From Methylopila capsulata (GTDB lineage Bacteria; Pseudomonadota; Alphaproteobacteria; Rhizobiales; Methylopilaceae), in NCBI RefSeq assembly GCF_016907975.1, contig NZ_JAFBCY010000005.1, positions 124,001-188,000 on the forward strand: a DNA stretch of 64,000 nucleotides, read 5' to 3'. Under the pieces are notes generated by a model, which ran no database searches, was not told the DNA's origin, and was given only the letters and a program-made list of their open reading frames with translations. The first letter of the stretch is position 1, and each line of letters starts with the position of its first letter. Both the position numbers and the translations under genes were made by a program. Shown here one piece after another: positions 30,345 through 36,534 of this stretch.

Positions 30345-31322
30345 CTATTCCGCGGCGAGGCGATGCACGCCGAGCGCCGCGAGCGGCGCGCCTGCGATCG
30401 CGCGAACCAGCGTCGTCATGTCGGCCTGCACCTTGGCGAAGCCCTTGGTCTTCGCGTGCGCGCGCTCGTCCATGTAGAGCGCGCGGTTGATTTCGATCTG
30501 GAGGGCGTGGAAGCCGCTGCCCGGCGCGCCGTAGTGCTCGGTGATGTAGCCGCCGGCGTAGGGCCTGTTGCGCAGGACGAGGTAGCCGAGGTCGCGCAGC
30601 GTCTGCTCCGCGAAGTCCACCAGCGCCGGGGCGCAGCTCGTGCCGTAGCGGTCGCCGAGCACGACGTCGGCCCGCGGCCGTTCCTCGCGCAGCGCGCCTG
30701 CGGAGGGCATGGAGTGGCAGTCCACCAGCAGCGCCGCGCCGTGCAGCCGGTGCGCGCGGGCGATCAGACGGCCGAGAGTCCGGTGATAGGGCTTGTAGTA
30801 GGTCTCAATCCGGGCAAGCGCCTCATCGACCGGCAGACGGGCGCCATAGATCTCCTGCGCCTCGCCCACGATCCGGGCGATCGTGCCGAGCCCCCCCGCG
30901 ACCCGCAGCGAGCGGGTGTTGGCGAACGGCGGCAACCGCCCGTCGAACATCCGCGGATCGAGCTCGTAGGGCTCGCGATTGACGTCGAGGAAAGCGCGCG
31001 GGAAATGCGCGCGCATCAGCGGCGCCCCGAAGCTCGGGGCCGCGGCGAACAGCTCGTCGACGAAGGCGTCCTCGGACCGCCGCAGGGTCCGCGGGTCCAG
31101 CCGCGAGGCCGCGAGGAAGCTCGCGGGATAGGTCGCGCCCGAGTGGGGCGAGTTGAACGTGGCCGCGCCCGCTCCGCCGTCCGGTTCGGCGACGTCGAAG
31201 GCGGGATCGACCGCGTCGTTGGGCGAGACGTGCGTCACGTGCGCGGAGAGCTCCGGGAAGGCTGCCGGGGGAAAGGCCCGCCGAAGGGGGGATAGTTGCC
31301 GAAGGGCGACGCGTCTGTCCAT
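30345..31322 (-). CDS. N-formylglutamate amidohydrolase family protein
   Basis: 325 residues of the N-formylglutamate amidohydrolase family (Pfam FGase type). Motifs: FNSPHSGATYP near residue 56, AHFPRAFLDVNREPYELD, LVDCHSMPS and HALQIEINRALYMDE, which carry the metal and substrate residues. In histidine degradation the family hydrolyses N-formylglutamate to formate and glutamate, but many stand-alone members, as here without hut genes, act on other N-acyl or peptide substrates. Divergent from cpdR. Confidence 0.87.
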   Translation of the reverse strand: MDRRVALRQLSPLRRAFPPAAFPELSAHVTHVSPNDAVDPAFDVAEPDGGAGAATFNSPHSGATYPASFLAASRLDPRTLRRSEDAFVDELFAAAPSFGAPLMRAHFPRAFLDVNREPYELDPRMFDGRLPPFANTRSLRVAGGLGTIARIVGEAQEIYGARLPVDEALARIETYYKPYHRTLGRLIARAHRLHGAALLVDCHSMPSAGALREERPRADVVLGDRYGTSCAPALVDFAEQTLRDLGYLVLRNRPYAGGYITEHYGAPGSGFHALQIEINRALYMDERAHAKTKGFAKVQADMTTLVRAIAGAPLAALGVHRLAAE

Positions 31323-31409
31323 CGCGACGCCCGCGCAACGCTCTGTTTACCAAGGCGGGCACTTATGGAATGACTTGATTCAGCAGCCGAAACGCAAGGC
31401 CCCCGCCCC

Positions 31410-31778
31410 GTGAACGCGAATTCCAAGATCCTGCTCGCCGAAGACGACGACGACATGCGCCGCTTCCTCGTCAAGGCGCTGGAGAACGCCGGCCATTCGG
31501 TCGTCTCCTTCGACAACGGGCTGTCGGCCTATCACCGCCTGCGCGAGGAGCCGTTCGAGCTTCTGCTGACCGACATCGTGATGCCGGAGATGGACGGCAT
31601 CGAACTCGCCCGGCGCGCCACCCAGCTCGACCCCGACATCAAGGTCATGTTCATCACCGGCTTCGCGGCCGTGGCGCTCAATCCCGACAGCCAGACCCCG
31701 AAGGACGCGAAGATCCTGTCGAAGCCGTTCCACCTGCGCGAGCTGGTGACGGAAGTCGACAAGCTGCTCGCCGCCTGA
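31410..31778 (+). CDS. cpdR: CpdR-type single-domain response regulator
   Basis: 122 residues starting with a GTG at 31410; a receiver domain alone. Acidic pocket in LLAEDDDDMRRFL, phospho-acceptor Asp about residue 55 in LLLTDIVMPEMDG, and the switch Lys in SKPFHLREL. The sequence and length match CpdR, which in its unphosphorylated form directs ClpXP to destroy cell-cycle proteins such as CtrA (the phosphate comes through CckA-ChpT). Proteolysis control is expected at the cell pole. It lies downstream of a divergent amidohydrolase gene and upstream of tRNA-Val. Confidence 0.87.
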   Translation: MNANSKILLAEDDDDMRRFLVKALENAGHSVVSFDNGLSAYHRLREEPFELLLTDIVMPEMDGIELARRATQLDPDIKVMFITGFAAVALNPDSQTPKDAKILSKPFHLRELVTEVDKLLAA

Positions 31779-31819
31779 GGCCGCCTTCCCTGTCGCTTCG
31801 AGACGTCGCCCCGCCGCTC

Positions 31820-31990
31820 TTGATCCTCGGCGCGCTCCTGATCTGGGCGTCGGGCGCGTTCGATCGCCCCGGCTTCGAAGGCGTCGGGCAGGGCTTCGCG
31901 TTCGGCGCGGCCTGCGCTGTCCCGCTCTGGCTGCTCAGCCTGAGGCGGCGCGCCGCGGCGCGGAAACCGCCCGACGAGGCGGAGCGCTGA
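31820..31990 (+). CDS. Small two-helix membrane protein (tentative)
   Basis: A frame ending with TGA at 31988-31990 encodes two hydrophobic segments, ILGALLIWASGAF and GFAFGAACAVPLWLLSL, followed by a basic then acidic tail (LRRRAAARKPPDEAER). Only non-ATG starts exist: TTG at 31820 gives 56 residues, while CTG codons further up would give about 70. It starts 41 bases after cpdR and would be cotranscribed. The inside-positive tail and hydrophobic pattern favour a real small membrane protein, but the lack of a standard start keeps confidence low. Confidence 0.4.
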   Translation: MILGALLIWASGAFDRPGFEGVGQGFAFGAACAVPLWLLSLRRRAAARKPPDEAER

Positions 31991-32119
31991 TCCCCCTCAC
32001 AAAGCGTCGCGGGACCGCTTGCAAGCCCCAAAGCGATCCGATATAGCCGGCGCTCTGTTCCGGACCGCCTCCCGCGCGGTTCGGGATCGCTAGGTTCGGC
32101 GGACGCGCAAGCGTCGCCA

Positions 32120-32194
<75 letters not shown>

Positions 32195-32198
32195 ACAG

Positions 32199-32234
32199 AA
32201 TGAGGCGGTTCCAGAGCTCTGGAACCGCCTCATT
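32199..32234 (+). terminator. Perfect 36-bp palindrome after tRNA-Val
   Basis: An uninterrupted 18-bp inverted repeat (half-site AATGAGGCGGTTCCAGAG) begins four bases after the tRNA and is followed by TGTTT. It would form a very stable hairpin and is the likely tRNA terminator. Such a perfect repeat could also be a recombination or binding site, but no duplicate was found in the window. Confidence 0.7.
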
Positions 32235-32340
32235 TGTTTCGGATCCGGCGAATGCCGCGCCGCCCGCCGCGAGCCCCGCCATGGTCGGCAGCGTTCGCCC
32301 GCGCGCTCCGCGGCACGCGGAACGGGGGCGAGCCGCCGCC

Positions 32341-33948
32341 TCATGCTCCCCTCTCGCGCACGGCGGTCCAATCGAGACCGAAACGCCCGAGGTATTTTCG
32401 CAGCCGATCGGCGTCGTTGGCGCTCGCCTTCTTGGCGCGGCTGGCGGCGAACAGCGCGCGGCCGGCCGCGCTTGCGGTCGGTTCGCGCCGGCAGACCTTC
32501 ACGACCTCGACCAACTGCACGCGGTCGAACAGGTCGATCCCGTCCAGTTCGCTCTCCCCGAACAGGTCCGCCAGCAGATCCCGGTCGTCATCGGCCTTCG
32601 AGGCCCAGGCGCGACGGAGCCGCGCCAGTTCCTCATCGACGGTCGCCGCGTCGATGCGGCCGCGCGGCGCGAGCGTCGCCATGCGCGTGACGGAGGCGCC
32701 GAGGTCGCGGAAGTTCGCAAGCCACCGCGCCGCCGGGGAGGCTGCGAACGCCAGGTAGCGCTGGCGCGCCTCGCGGTTGATCGTGACGTGCAGGCCTTCG
32801 CGCTCGCTGAAACGGGCGAGTTCGAAATCGAGGTTGGGCTCGATGTCCTCGGGCCGATCGGCGAGGCCCGGCAGATCGAAGGTCCAGAGATTGAGGCGCG
32901 CCAGAAGATCCTCCCGGAAGCGCCCGGCGCGCACGTCCAGGGACAGGTCCCGGTTGGTGCCGGCGATCAACTGGAAATCGGAGCCGACCTCCTTGTCCGA
33001 GCCGACCGGCAGAAAGCGCTTCTCCTCGATCGCGCGCAACGCCATCGCCTGTTCGTCAGGTCCGAGTTCGCCGATCTCGTCGAGGAACAGGATGCCTTTG
33101 TCGGCCGCCCTCAGCAGCCCCGCGCGCTCGGACGCGGCGCCCGTGAAGGCGCCTCTCACGTGGCCGAACAGGGCGGAGGCCGCGCCGTCGCCGCGCAGCG
33201 TCGCGCAGTTCACCTCGACGAAGGGTCCGCCGACCTGACGGCGCGCCTTCTTGAGCTCGTAGATCCGTCGCGCCAGCTGCGACTTGCCGGCGCCGGTCGG
33301 GCCGCAGAGCAGAAGAGGCGCCTTCGAGCGGATCGCGACCTGCTCGATCCGGTCGATCATCCGGTTGAACGCCTCGTTGCGGGTCTCGATGCCGGATTTG
33401 AGGAAGTTCGCCGCCTCGTCGCGGTCGCGGCGGAAGCGCGTGGCGATCCGGTCGTAGCGCGAGAGATCGATGTCGATCAGGCCGTAGGAGCTCGGCTGGC
33501 GCTCGCCGCCGTCGCGCCCGCCCCGCGGCGGCGAGAGCTGGAGGATCTTGGCCGGGATGAAATGCGCTTCGATCAGCAGGAACCAGCAGATCTGGGCGAC
33601 ATGCGTCCCGGTGGTGATGTTGACGAGGTAGTCCTCGGCGTCGGGATCGAACGGATAGCCGCGCGCGAAGTCGTGCAGCGCGCCATAGACCTCCTCGAAA
33701 TCCCATGGGTCCGCCAGGTTCATGAGATGCCTGCGGACCTCGGTCGCGGGCGAAACCTGGGCGATGTCGGCGGTCACCCGCTCGGCGAGCGCCATCGAGC
33801 CCTCGCCGTGGATCATGTCGAGCCGGCCGATCGGCAGGTCGCGGTATTGGCAGAGCTCGACCGTCGGCCGCCACCGCCCCCACCGGTTTTGCTTTCCGGC
33901 GTCCAGCGTGGTGCCGAGAAAGCCGATGACGACGCGCTTCTTCTCCAT
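32341..33948 (-). CDS. rtcR: RtcR, sigma-54-dependent activator of RNA repair genes
   Basis: 535 residues from the ATG at 33948. The N-terminal 180 residues are the RtcR-type CARF sensor (VVIGFLGTTLDAGK, then VNITTGTHVAQICWFLL). The central AAA+ domain has Walker A GPTGAGKS (206-213), the sigma-54 contact loop GAFTGA (256-261) and Walker B LFLDE (277-281). The C-terminal part holds the DNA-binding region. Known RtcR proteins bind damaged-RNA ends (2',3'-cyclic phosphate tRNA fragments in Salmonella) and then switch on rsr/Y RNA/rtcBA transcription. Here it is divergent from ro60, with a sigma-54 promoter between them. Confidence 0.95.
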   Translation of the reverse strand: MEKKRVVIGFLGTTLDAGKQNRWGRWRPTVELCQYRDLPIGRLDMIHGEGSMALAERVTADIAQVSPATEVRRHLMNLADPWDFEEVYGALHDFARGYPFDPDAEDYLVNITTGTHVAQICWFLLIEAHFIPAKILQLSPPRGGRDGGERQPSSYGLIDIDLSRYDRIATRFRRDRDEAANFLKSGIETRNEAFNRMIDRIEQVAIRSKAPLLLCGPTGAGKSQLARRIYELKKARRQVGGPFVEVNCATLRGDGAASALFGHVRGAFTGAASERAGLLRAADKGILFLDEIGELGPDEQAMALRAIEEKRFLPVGSDKEVGSDFQLIAGTNRDLSLDVRAGRFREDLLARLNLWTFDLPGLADRPEDIEPNLDFELARFSEREGLHVTINREARQRYLAFAASPAARWLANFRDLGASVTRMATLAPRGRIDAATVDEELARLRRAWASKADDDRDLLADLFGESELDGIDLFDRVQLVEVVKVCRREPTASAAGRALFAASRAKKASANDADRLRKYLGRFGLDWTAVRERGA

Positions 33949-34055
33949 TGGACGATCCGAACAGATAAACAACGATATGTCAGTATCGATATTTTGCCGC
34001 GCTTGTCGCAAGCCGGGATCGGGGGAAAGTCGGACAAAGAAATTTAATCATTTGA

Positions 34056-34068
34056 AATCAATACATTG
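34056..34068 (+). promoter_or_regulatory. IHF binding site, exact consensus
   Basis: AATCAATACATTG matches the IHF consensus WATCAANNNNTTR at every defined position. It lies in an AT-rich patch 30 bases upstream of the -24 element of the sigma-54 promoter, the usual place for IHF to bend DNA so an upstream-bound activator reaches the polymerase. Upstream inverted repeats at 33972-33990 (GATA-type arms) and 34001-34013 (GCTTG-TCG-CAAGC) are candidates for the RtcR site. Confidence 0.7.
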
Positions 34069-34097
34069 AAAGAAAACTCGCGGCCCCTGGCCCGCTC

Positions 34098-34113
34098 TGG
34101 CACGCGCCTCGCA
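34098..34113 (+). promoter_or_regulatory. Sigma-54 promoter of the ro60 - Y RNA - rtcB unit
   Basis: TGGCACG-CGCC-TCGCA matches the -24/-12 consensus TGGCACR-N4-TTGCW with a single change (T to C in the -12 box). The GG and GC dinucleotides are exactly 10 bases apart. Transcription would start near 34125, leaving a short leader with the GGAGG ribosome site before the ro60 ATG at 34143. Confidence 0.85.
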
Positions 34114-34142
34114 ATGAGGTCTGGGTGAACGGAGGACGGATC

Positions 34143-35699
34143 ATGGCGAACAAGGCGCTTTTCAAATCCATCGTCGGGAAGCTCGTTCCGGCCGCGACCG
34201 CGACCAACCATGCGGGCGCCCCGGCCTACGCCTATGAGCCGCGCCACGCGCTGGCGCAGCTCGCGGCGACTGGAACGCTCGGCCGGACCTTCTACGCCGA
34301 GCCGGAGGCCCAGCTCGAGGCCGCGCTGAAGCTCGTCTGCGAGATCGAGCCGGAGTTCGTGGCCAAGACCGCAATCTACGCTCGTCAGCGCGGCCACATG
34401 AAGGACCTTCCGGCTCTCCTGCTGGCGGCGCTGTCGGCCATGCACGGGACCGAGTTCGCTCGCGCCTTCCCGCGGATCGTCGACAACGGCCGCATGCTGC
34501 GCAATTTCGTGCAGATCATGCGCTCGGGCGTCACGGGCCGGAAGTCGCTGGGCACGCGGCCGAAGAAGCTGGTGCAGGGCTGGCTCGACGCGGCGTCGGA
34601 CGCCGAGATCCTGCGCGCGTCGGTGGGTCAGGACCCGTCGCTTGGCGACGTGATCAAGATGGTCCATCCGCGTCCGGCCTCGGCCGAGCGGGCGGCGCTG
34701 TTCGGGTGGCTGATCGGACGGCCTTACGACGTCGCGGCGGCTCCGGAGATCGTCCGGGCCTTCGAGGCGTTCAAGGCGGATCCGACCGGCGAGGTTCCGG
34801 ACCTGCCGTTCCAGATGCTGACCTCGCTGCCCCTCACGAAGGAGCAGTGGGCCGGCGTCGGCCGGAAAGCCGGCTGGCACATGCTGCGCATGAACCTCAA
34901 CACCTTCGCGCGCCACGGCGCGTTCGAGGTCGAGGGCTTTGCGGAGCATGTGGCGGAGCGGCTCCGGGACGGCGACGCGATCCGCCGCGCCCGAGTCTTC
35001 CCGTACCAGCTCATGGCGGCCTACGCCGCGACGGGCTCGGGAGTCCCGGCTGCGGTCCGCGAGGCGCTGCAGGATGCGATGGAGATCGCGGTCTCCAACG
35101 TGCCCGCGGTGGCGGGGAACGTCGTGGTCTGCCCGGACGTGTCCGGCTCGATGGGCTCGCCCGCCACCGGCTACCGCCCGGGCGCGACCTCGGTGGTGCG
35201 CTGCGTCGACGTGGCGGCGCTGGTCGCCGCTGCGTTCCTGCGGGCGAACCGTACGGCGCGGGTGATGCCGTTCGAGCAGGATGTGGTCGATGTGGACCTC
35301 AACCCGCGCGACAGCGTCATGACCAACGCGGGCAAGCTCGCGGCGGTCGGCGGCGGCGGCACCAACTGCTCGGCCCCGGTCGAGCGACTGGTGGCGGAGA
35401 AGGCCAGGGTCGATCTCCTCGTGTTCGTCTCGGACAACCAGTCCTGGATGGACGCGCAGGCGGCCCGCTCGGGCACGGGTCTGATGCAGGCCTTCAACAG
35501 GCTGAAGGCGATCAATCCGGGCCTGAAAATGGTCTGCGTCGACATCCAGCCCTACGGCGCGACCCAGGCCGTGGAGCGCGAGGACATCCTCAACGTCGGG
35601 GGCTTCTCCGACGCGGCGTTCGAGATGATCGGCCGCTTTGCGGACGGGACCCTCGGGCCGGCGCACTGGGTGGGCGAGATCGAGAAGATCGAGCTCTGA
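34143..35699 (+). CDS. rsr: Ro60-family (TROVE + vWA) RNA-binding protein, Rsr
   Basis: 518 residues from the ATG at 34143 (an in-frame GTG at 34125 lies before the ribosome site and is rejected). A ring of alpha-helical TROVE/HEAT-like repeats covers about residues 1-325 (for example LVCEIEPEFVAKTAIYARQR). A von Willebrand A domain follows, with an intact metal site DVSGSM (332-337) and GGGGTNCSAP. This is the bacterial Ro60 orthologue, a ring that binds Y RNAs on its outer surface and misfolded RNA ends in its centre; in Deinococcus it tethers to PNPase. The five Y-like RNAs directly downstream are its expected partners. Confidence 0.95.
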   Translation: MANKALFKSIVGKLVPAATATNHAGAPAYAYEPRHALAQLAATGTLGRTFYAEPEAQLEAALKLVCEIEPEFVAKTAIYARQRGHMKDLPALLLAALSAMHGTEFARAFPRIVDNGRMLRNFVQIMRSGVTGRKSLGTRPKKLVQGWLDAASDAEILRASVGQDPSLGDVIKMVHPRPASAERAALFGWLIGRPYDVAAAPEIVRAFEAFKADPTGEVPDLPFQMLTSLPLTKEQWAGVGRKAGWHMLRMNLNTFARHGAFEVEGFAEHVAERLRDGDAIRRARVFPYQLMAAYAATGSGVPAAVREALQDAMEIAVSNVPAVAGNVVVCPDVSGSMGSPATGYRPGATSVVRCVDVAALVAAAFLRANRTARVMPFEQDVVDVDLNPRDSVMTNAGKLAAVGGGGTNCSAPVERLVAEKARVDLLVFVSDNQSWMDAQAARSGTGLMQAFNRLKAINPGLKMVCVDIQPYGATQAVEREDILNVGGFSDAAFEMIGRFADGTLGPAHWVGEIEKIEL

Positions 35700-35710
35700 C
35701 AACAACGGGG

Positions 35711-35730
35711 CGCGGGCGATGGGGCCCGCG
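35711..35730 (+). other. Hairpin between rsr and the Y-RNA array
   Basis: CGCGGGC and GCCCGCG pair over 7 bp around a six-base loop, 11 bases after the rsr stop codon, with no T-run. Likely roles are protecting the 3' end of the rsr message or marking a processing point before the RNA units. Confidence 0.5.
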
Positions 35731-35760
35731 TCCCTCAGAAGGAGAAACGAGGACAGGTCC

Positions 35761-35890
35761 GTCCCGGCGACGCGACGAATGCCGGCCGAGAGTACATCAC
35801 CATCTGGAGCGCAGGCGATTGATACCCGCCCCCGACTCACCGTTATCGGGACGCTCGCCTCTCGCCACACTCGTCGTCGCGTCCCCCGGA
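35761..35890 (+). ncRNA. Y-RNA-like unit 1
   Basis: Outer helix GTCC/GGAC and lower helix GACGCGACGA (35769-35778) with TCGTCGCGTC (35874-35883), 10 perfect pairs. Upper helix CGAGAG (35787-35792) with CTCTCG (35859-35864). Inside: D-stem 3' strand GAGC (35807), a diverged T-arm (35814-35830, loop TTGATAC), an acceptor-like hairpin CCCGA/TCGGG (35831-35850), then D-stem 5' strand GCTC (35853). The order is a tRNA opened in the D-loop with the anticodon arm deleted. The CGAATG just after the lower helix recurs in all units (CGAATA in unit 3) and resembles the CGAA of animal Y RNA Ro sites. Confidence 0.78.
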
Positions 35891-35904
35891 CGGATCCGAA
35901 GACC

Positions 35905-36074
35905 AAGCCGTGACGAATGCTGACGGAACTACATCCCTCCACGGACCAGATGCGGGTTCGAATCCCGCCGGGCCGGCCATCCATCGGCCCGTGCTCAATG
36001 GACAGAGCAGGCGGCGGCGATCTCCGAAAGGCGATCCTCGCCAGACGTTTCGTCGAACCTCGTCGTCACGGCTT
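35905..36074 (+). ncRNA. Y-RNA-like unit 2
   Basis: Lower helix AAGCCGTGACGA (35905-35916) with TCGTCACGGCTT (36063-36074), 12 perfect pairs. Upper helix TGACGGAAC (35921-35929) with GTTTCGTCG (36047-36055), nine pairs including G-U. The core holds a perfect T-arm GCGGG-TTCGAAT-CCCGC (35952-35968), then acceptor 3' strand CGGGCCG, a nine-base loop beginning GCCA, acceptor 5' strand CGGCCCG (35985-35991) and an intact D-arm GCTC-AATGGACA-GAGC (35993-36008). This is a tRNA opened at the anticodon, the topology known for bacterial YrlA. An extra hairpin GGCGA-TCC-TCGCC lies at 36030-36042. Confidence 0.85.
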
Positions 36075-36085
36075 CGTCCTGTCGC

Positions 36086-36240
36086 GGACGCGGCGAATAC
36101 CAGTGGGACTACATCGCAGACGCGGCCGCCCCTTCGGGGGCGGCGGGAGGCTCGAAACCTCCCGTGAGGGTGCGAATCCCTCCGTCGCCAACGGGCGACG
36201 TGGCGGAAAGGCGTCCCACGACCAGATTGTCGCCGCGGCC
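36086..36240 (+). ncRNA. Y-RNA-like unit 3, tRNA-Leu/Ser-like core
   Basis: Lower helix CGCGGCGA (36089-36096) with TCGCCGCG (36230-36237). Upper helix GTGGGAC (36103-36109) with GTCCCAC (36213-36219), where a T-A replaces the C-G of units 4 and 5. The core reads: D-arm 3' half GCAGACGC, an 8-bp arm in the anticodon position capped by a C(TTCG)G tetraloop (36125-36144), a long variable arm GGGAGG/CCTCCC, T-arm GAGGG-TGCGAAT-CCCTC (36166-36182), acceptor CGTCGCC/GGCGACG (36183-36200) and D-arm 5' half TGGCGGAA. This is a class II tRNA opened in the D-loop with its anticodon loop replaced. Confidence 0.85.
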
Positions 36241-36257
36241 CCGACGGGAACGAACAT

Positions 36258-36352
36258 GACGTGACGAATGCTGACGGGACTACACGGCTAACGCGGGTTC
36301 GAATCCCGTCGGACCGAGAGGTCCGTGTCCCGCCGCCTCTCGTCGTCACGGC
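36258..36352 (+). ncRNA. Y-RNA-like unit 4, minimal
   Basis: The smallest unit, about 95 bases. Lower helix CGTGACGA (36260-36267) with TCGTCACG (36343-36350). Upper helix CGGGAC (36275-36280) with GTCCCG (36327-36332). The core is just a T-arm GCGGG-TTCGAAT-CCCGT (36293-36309) and an acceptor-like hairpin CGGACC/GGTCCG (36310-36325) closed by a GAGA (GNRA) tetraloop. No D-stem or anticodon arm is present, so this shows the minimum kept by all units: Ro-type stem, T-arm and capped acceptor hairpin. Confidence 0.82.
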
Positions 36353-36360
36353 CTTGAACT

Positions 36361-36492
36361 GACGCGGCGAATGCCTGCGGGACTACATGGTAGAGCGCCC
36401 GCCTGAGACGGCGGGAGGTCGGCGGTTCGCATCCGCCCCCGGGACAACCGGGTAGCTCAATAACGTCCCGTAAACACACTGGTCGCCGCGAC
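36361..36492 (+). ncRNA. Y-RNA-like unit 5, near-complete permuted tRNA core
   Basis: Lower helix CGCGGCGA (36363-36370) with TCGCCGCG (36483-36490). Upper helix CGGGAC (36378-36383) with GTCCCG (36465-36470). Between them: D-arm 3' half GGTAGAGC (36389-36396), an anticodon-like arm CCCGCC-TGAGAC-GGCGGG (36398-36415), variable AGGTC, T-arm GGCGG-TTCGCAT-CCGCC (36421-36437), acceptor CCCGG/CCGGG (36438-36452), then TA and GCTCAA, whose GCTC pairs with the distant GAGC. Joined end to end it is nearly a normal tRNA opened in the D-loop. The anticodon-type loop has 6 bases, so it is not a decoding tRNA. Confidence 0.84.
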
Positions 36493-36534
36493 CTCTGGAC
36501 TGCCCGAAAGCCTAGACGCGCAAGGAGACGCGCC

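Noticed and set aside
32200..34047. Plus-strand open frame opposite rtcR
   Set aside because: rtcR carries Walker A/B, GAFTGA and CARF features; the opposite frame has none.
35910..36349. Short open frames within the Y-RNA array on both strands
   Set aside because: Biased composition, no ribosome sites, and the DNA is explained by paired helices and T-arms.
35761..36492. CRISPR-like array (five similar motifs in tandem)
   Set aside because: Spacing is irregular (about 90-180 bases), repeats are partial, and both sides of each unit base-pair with each other; no cas genes.
35905..36492. Ordinary tRNA genes or tRNA pseudogenes
   Set aside because: Parts are in rotated order, acceptor strands are joined by a loop, there is no free CCA end, and one anticodon loop is a UUCG tetraloop. 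The shared outer helices cannot be chance decay.
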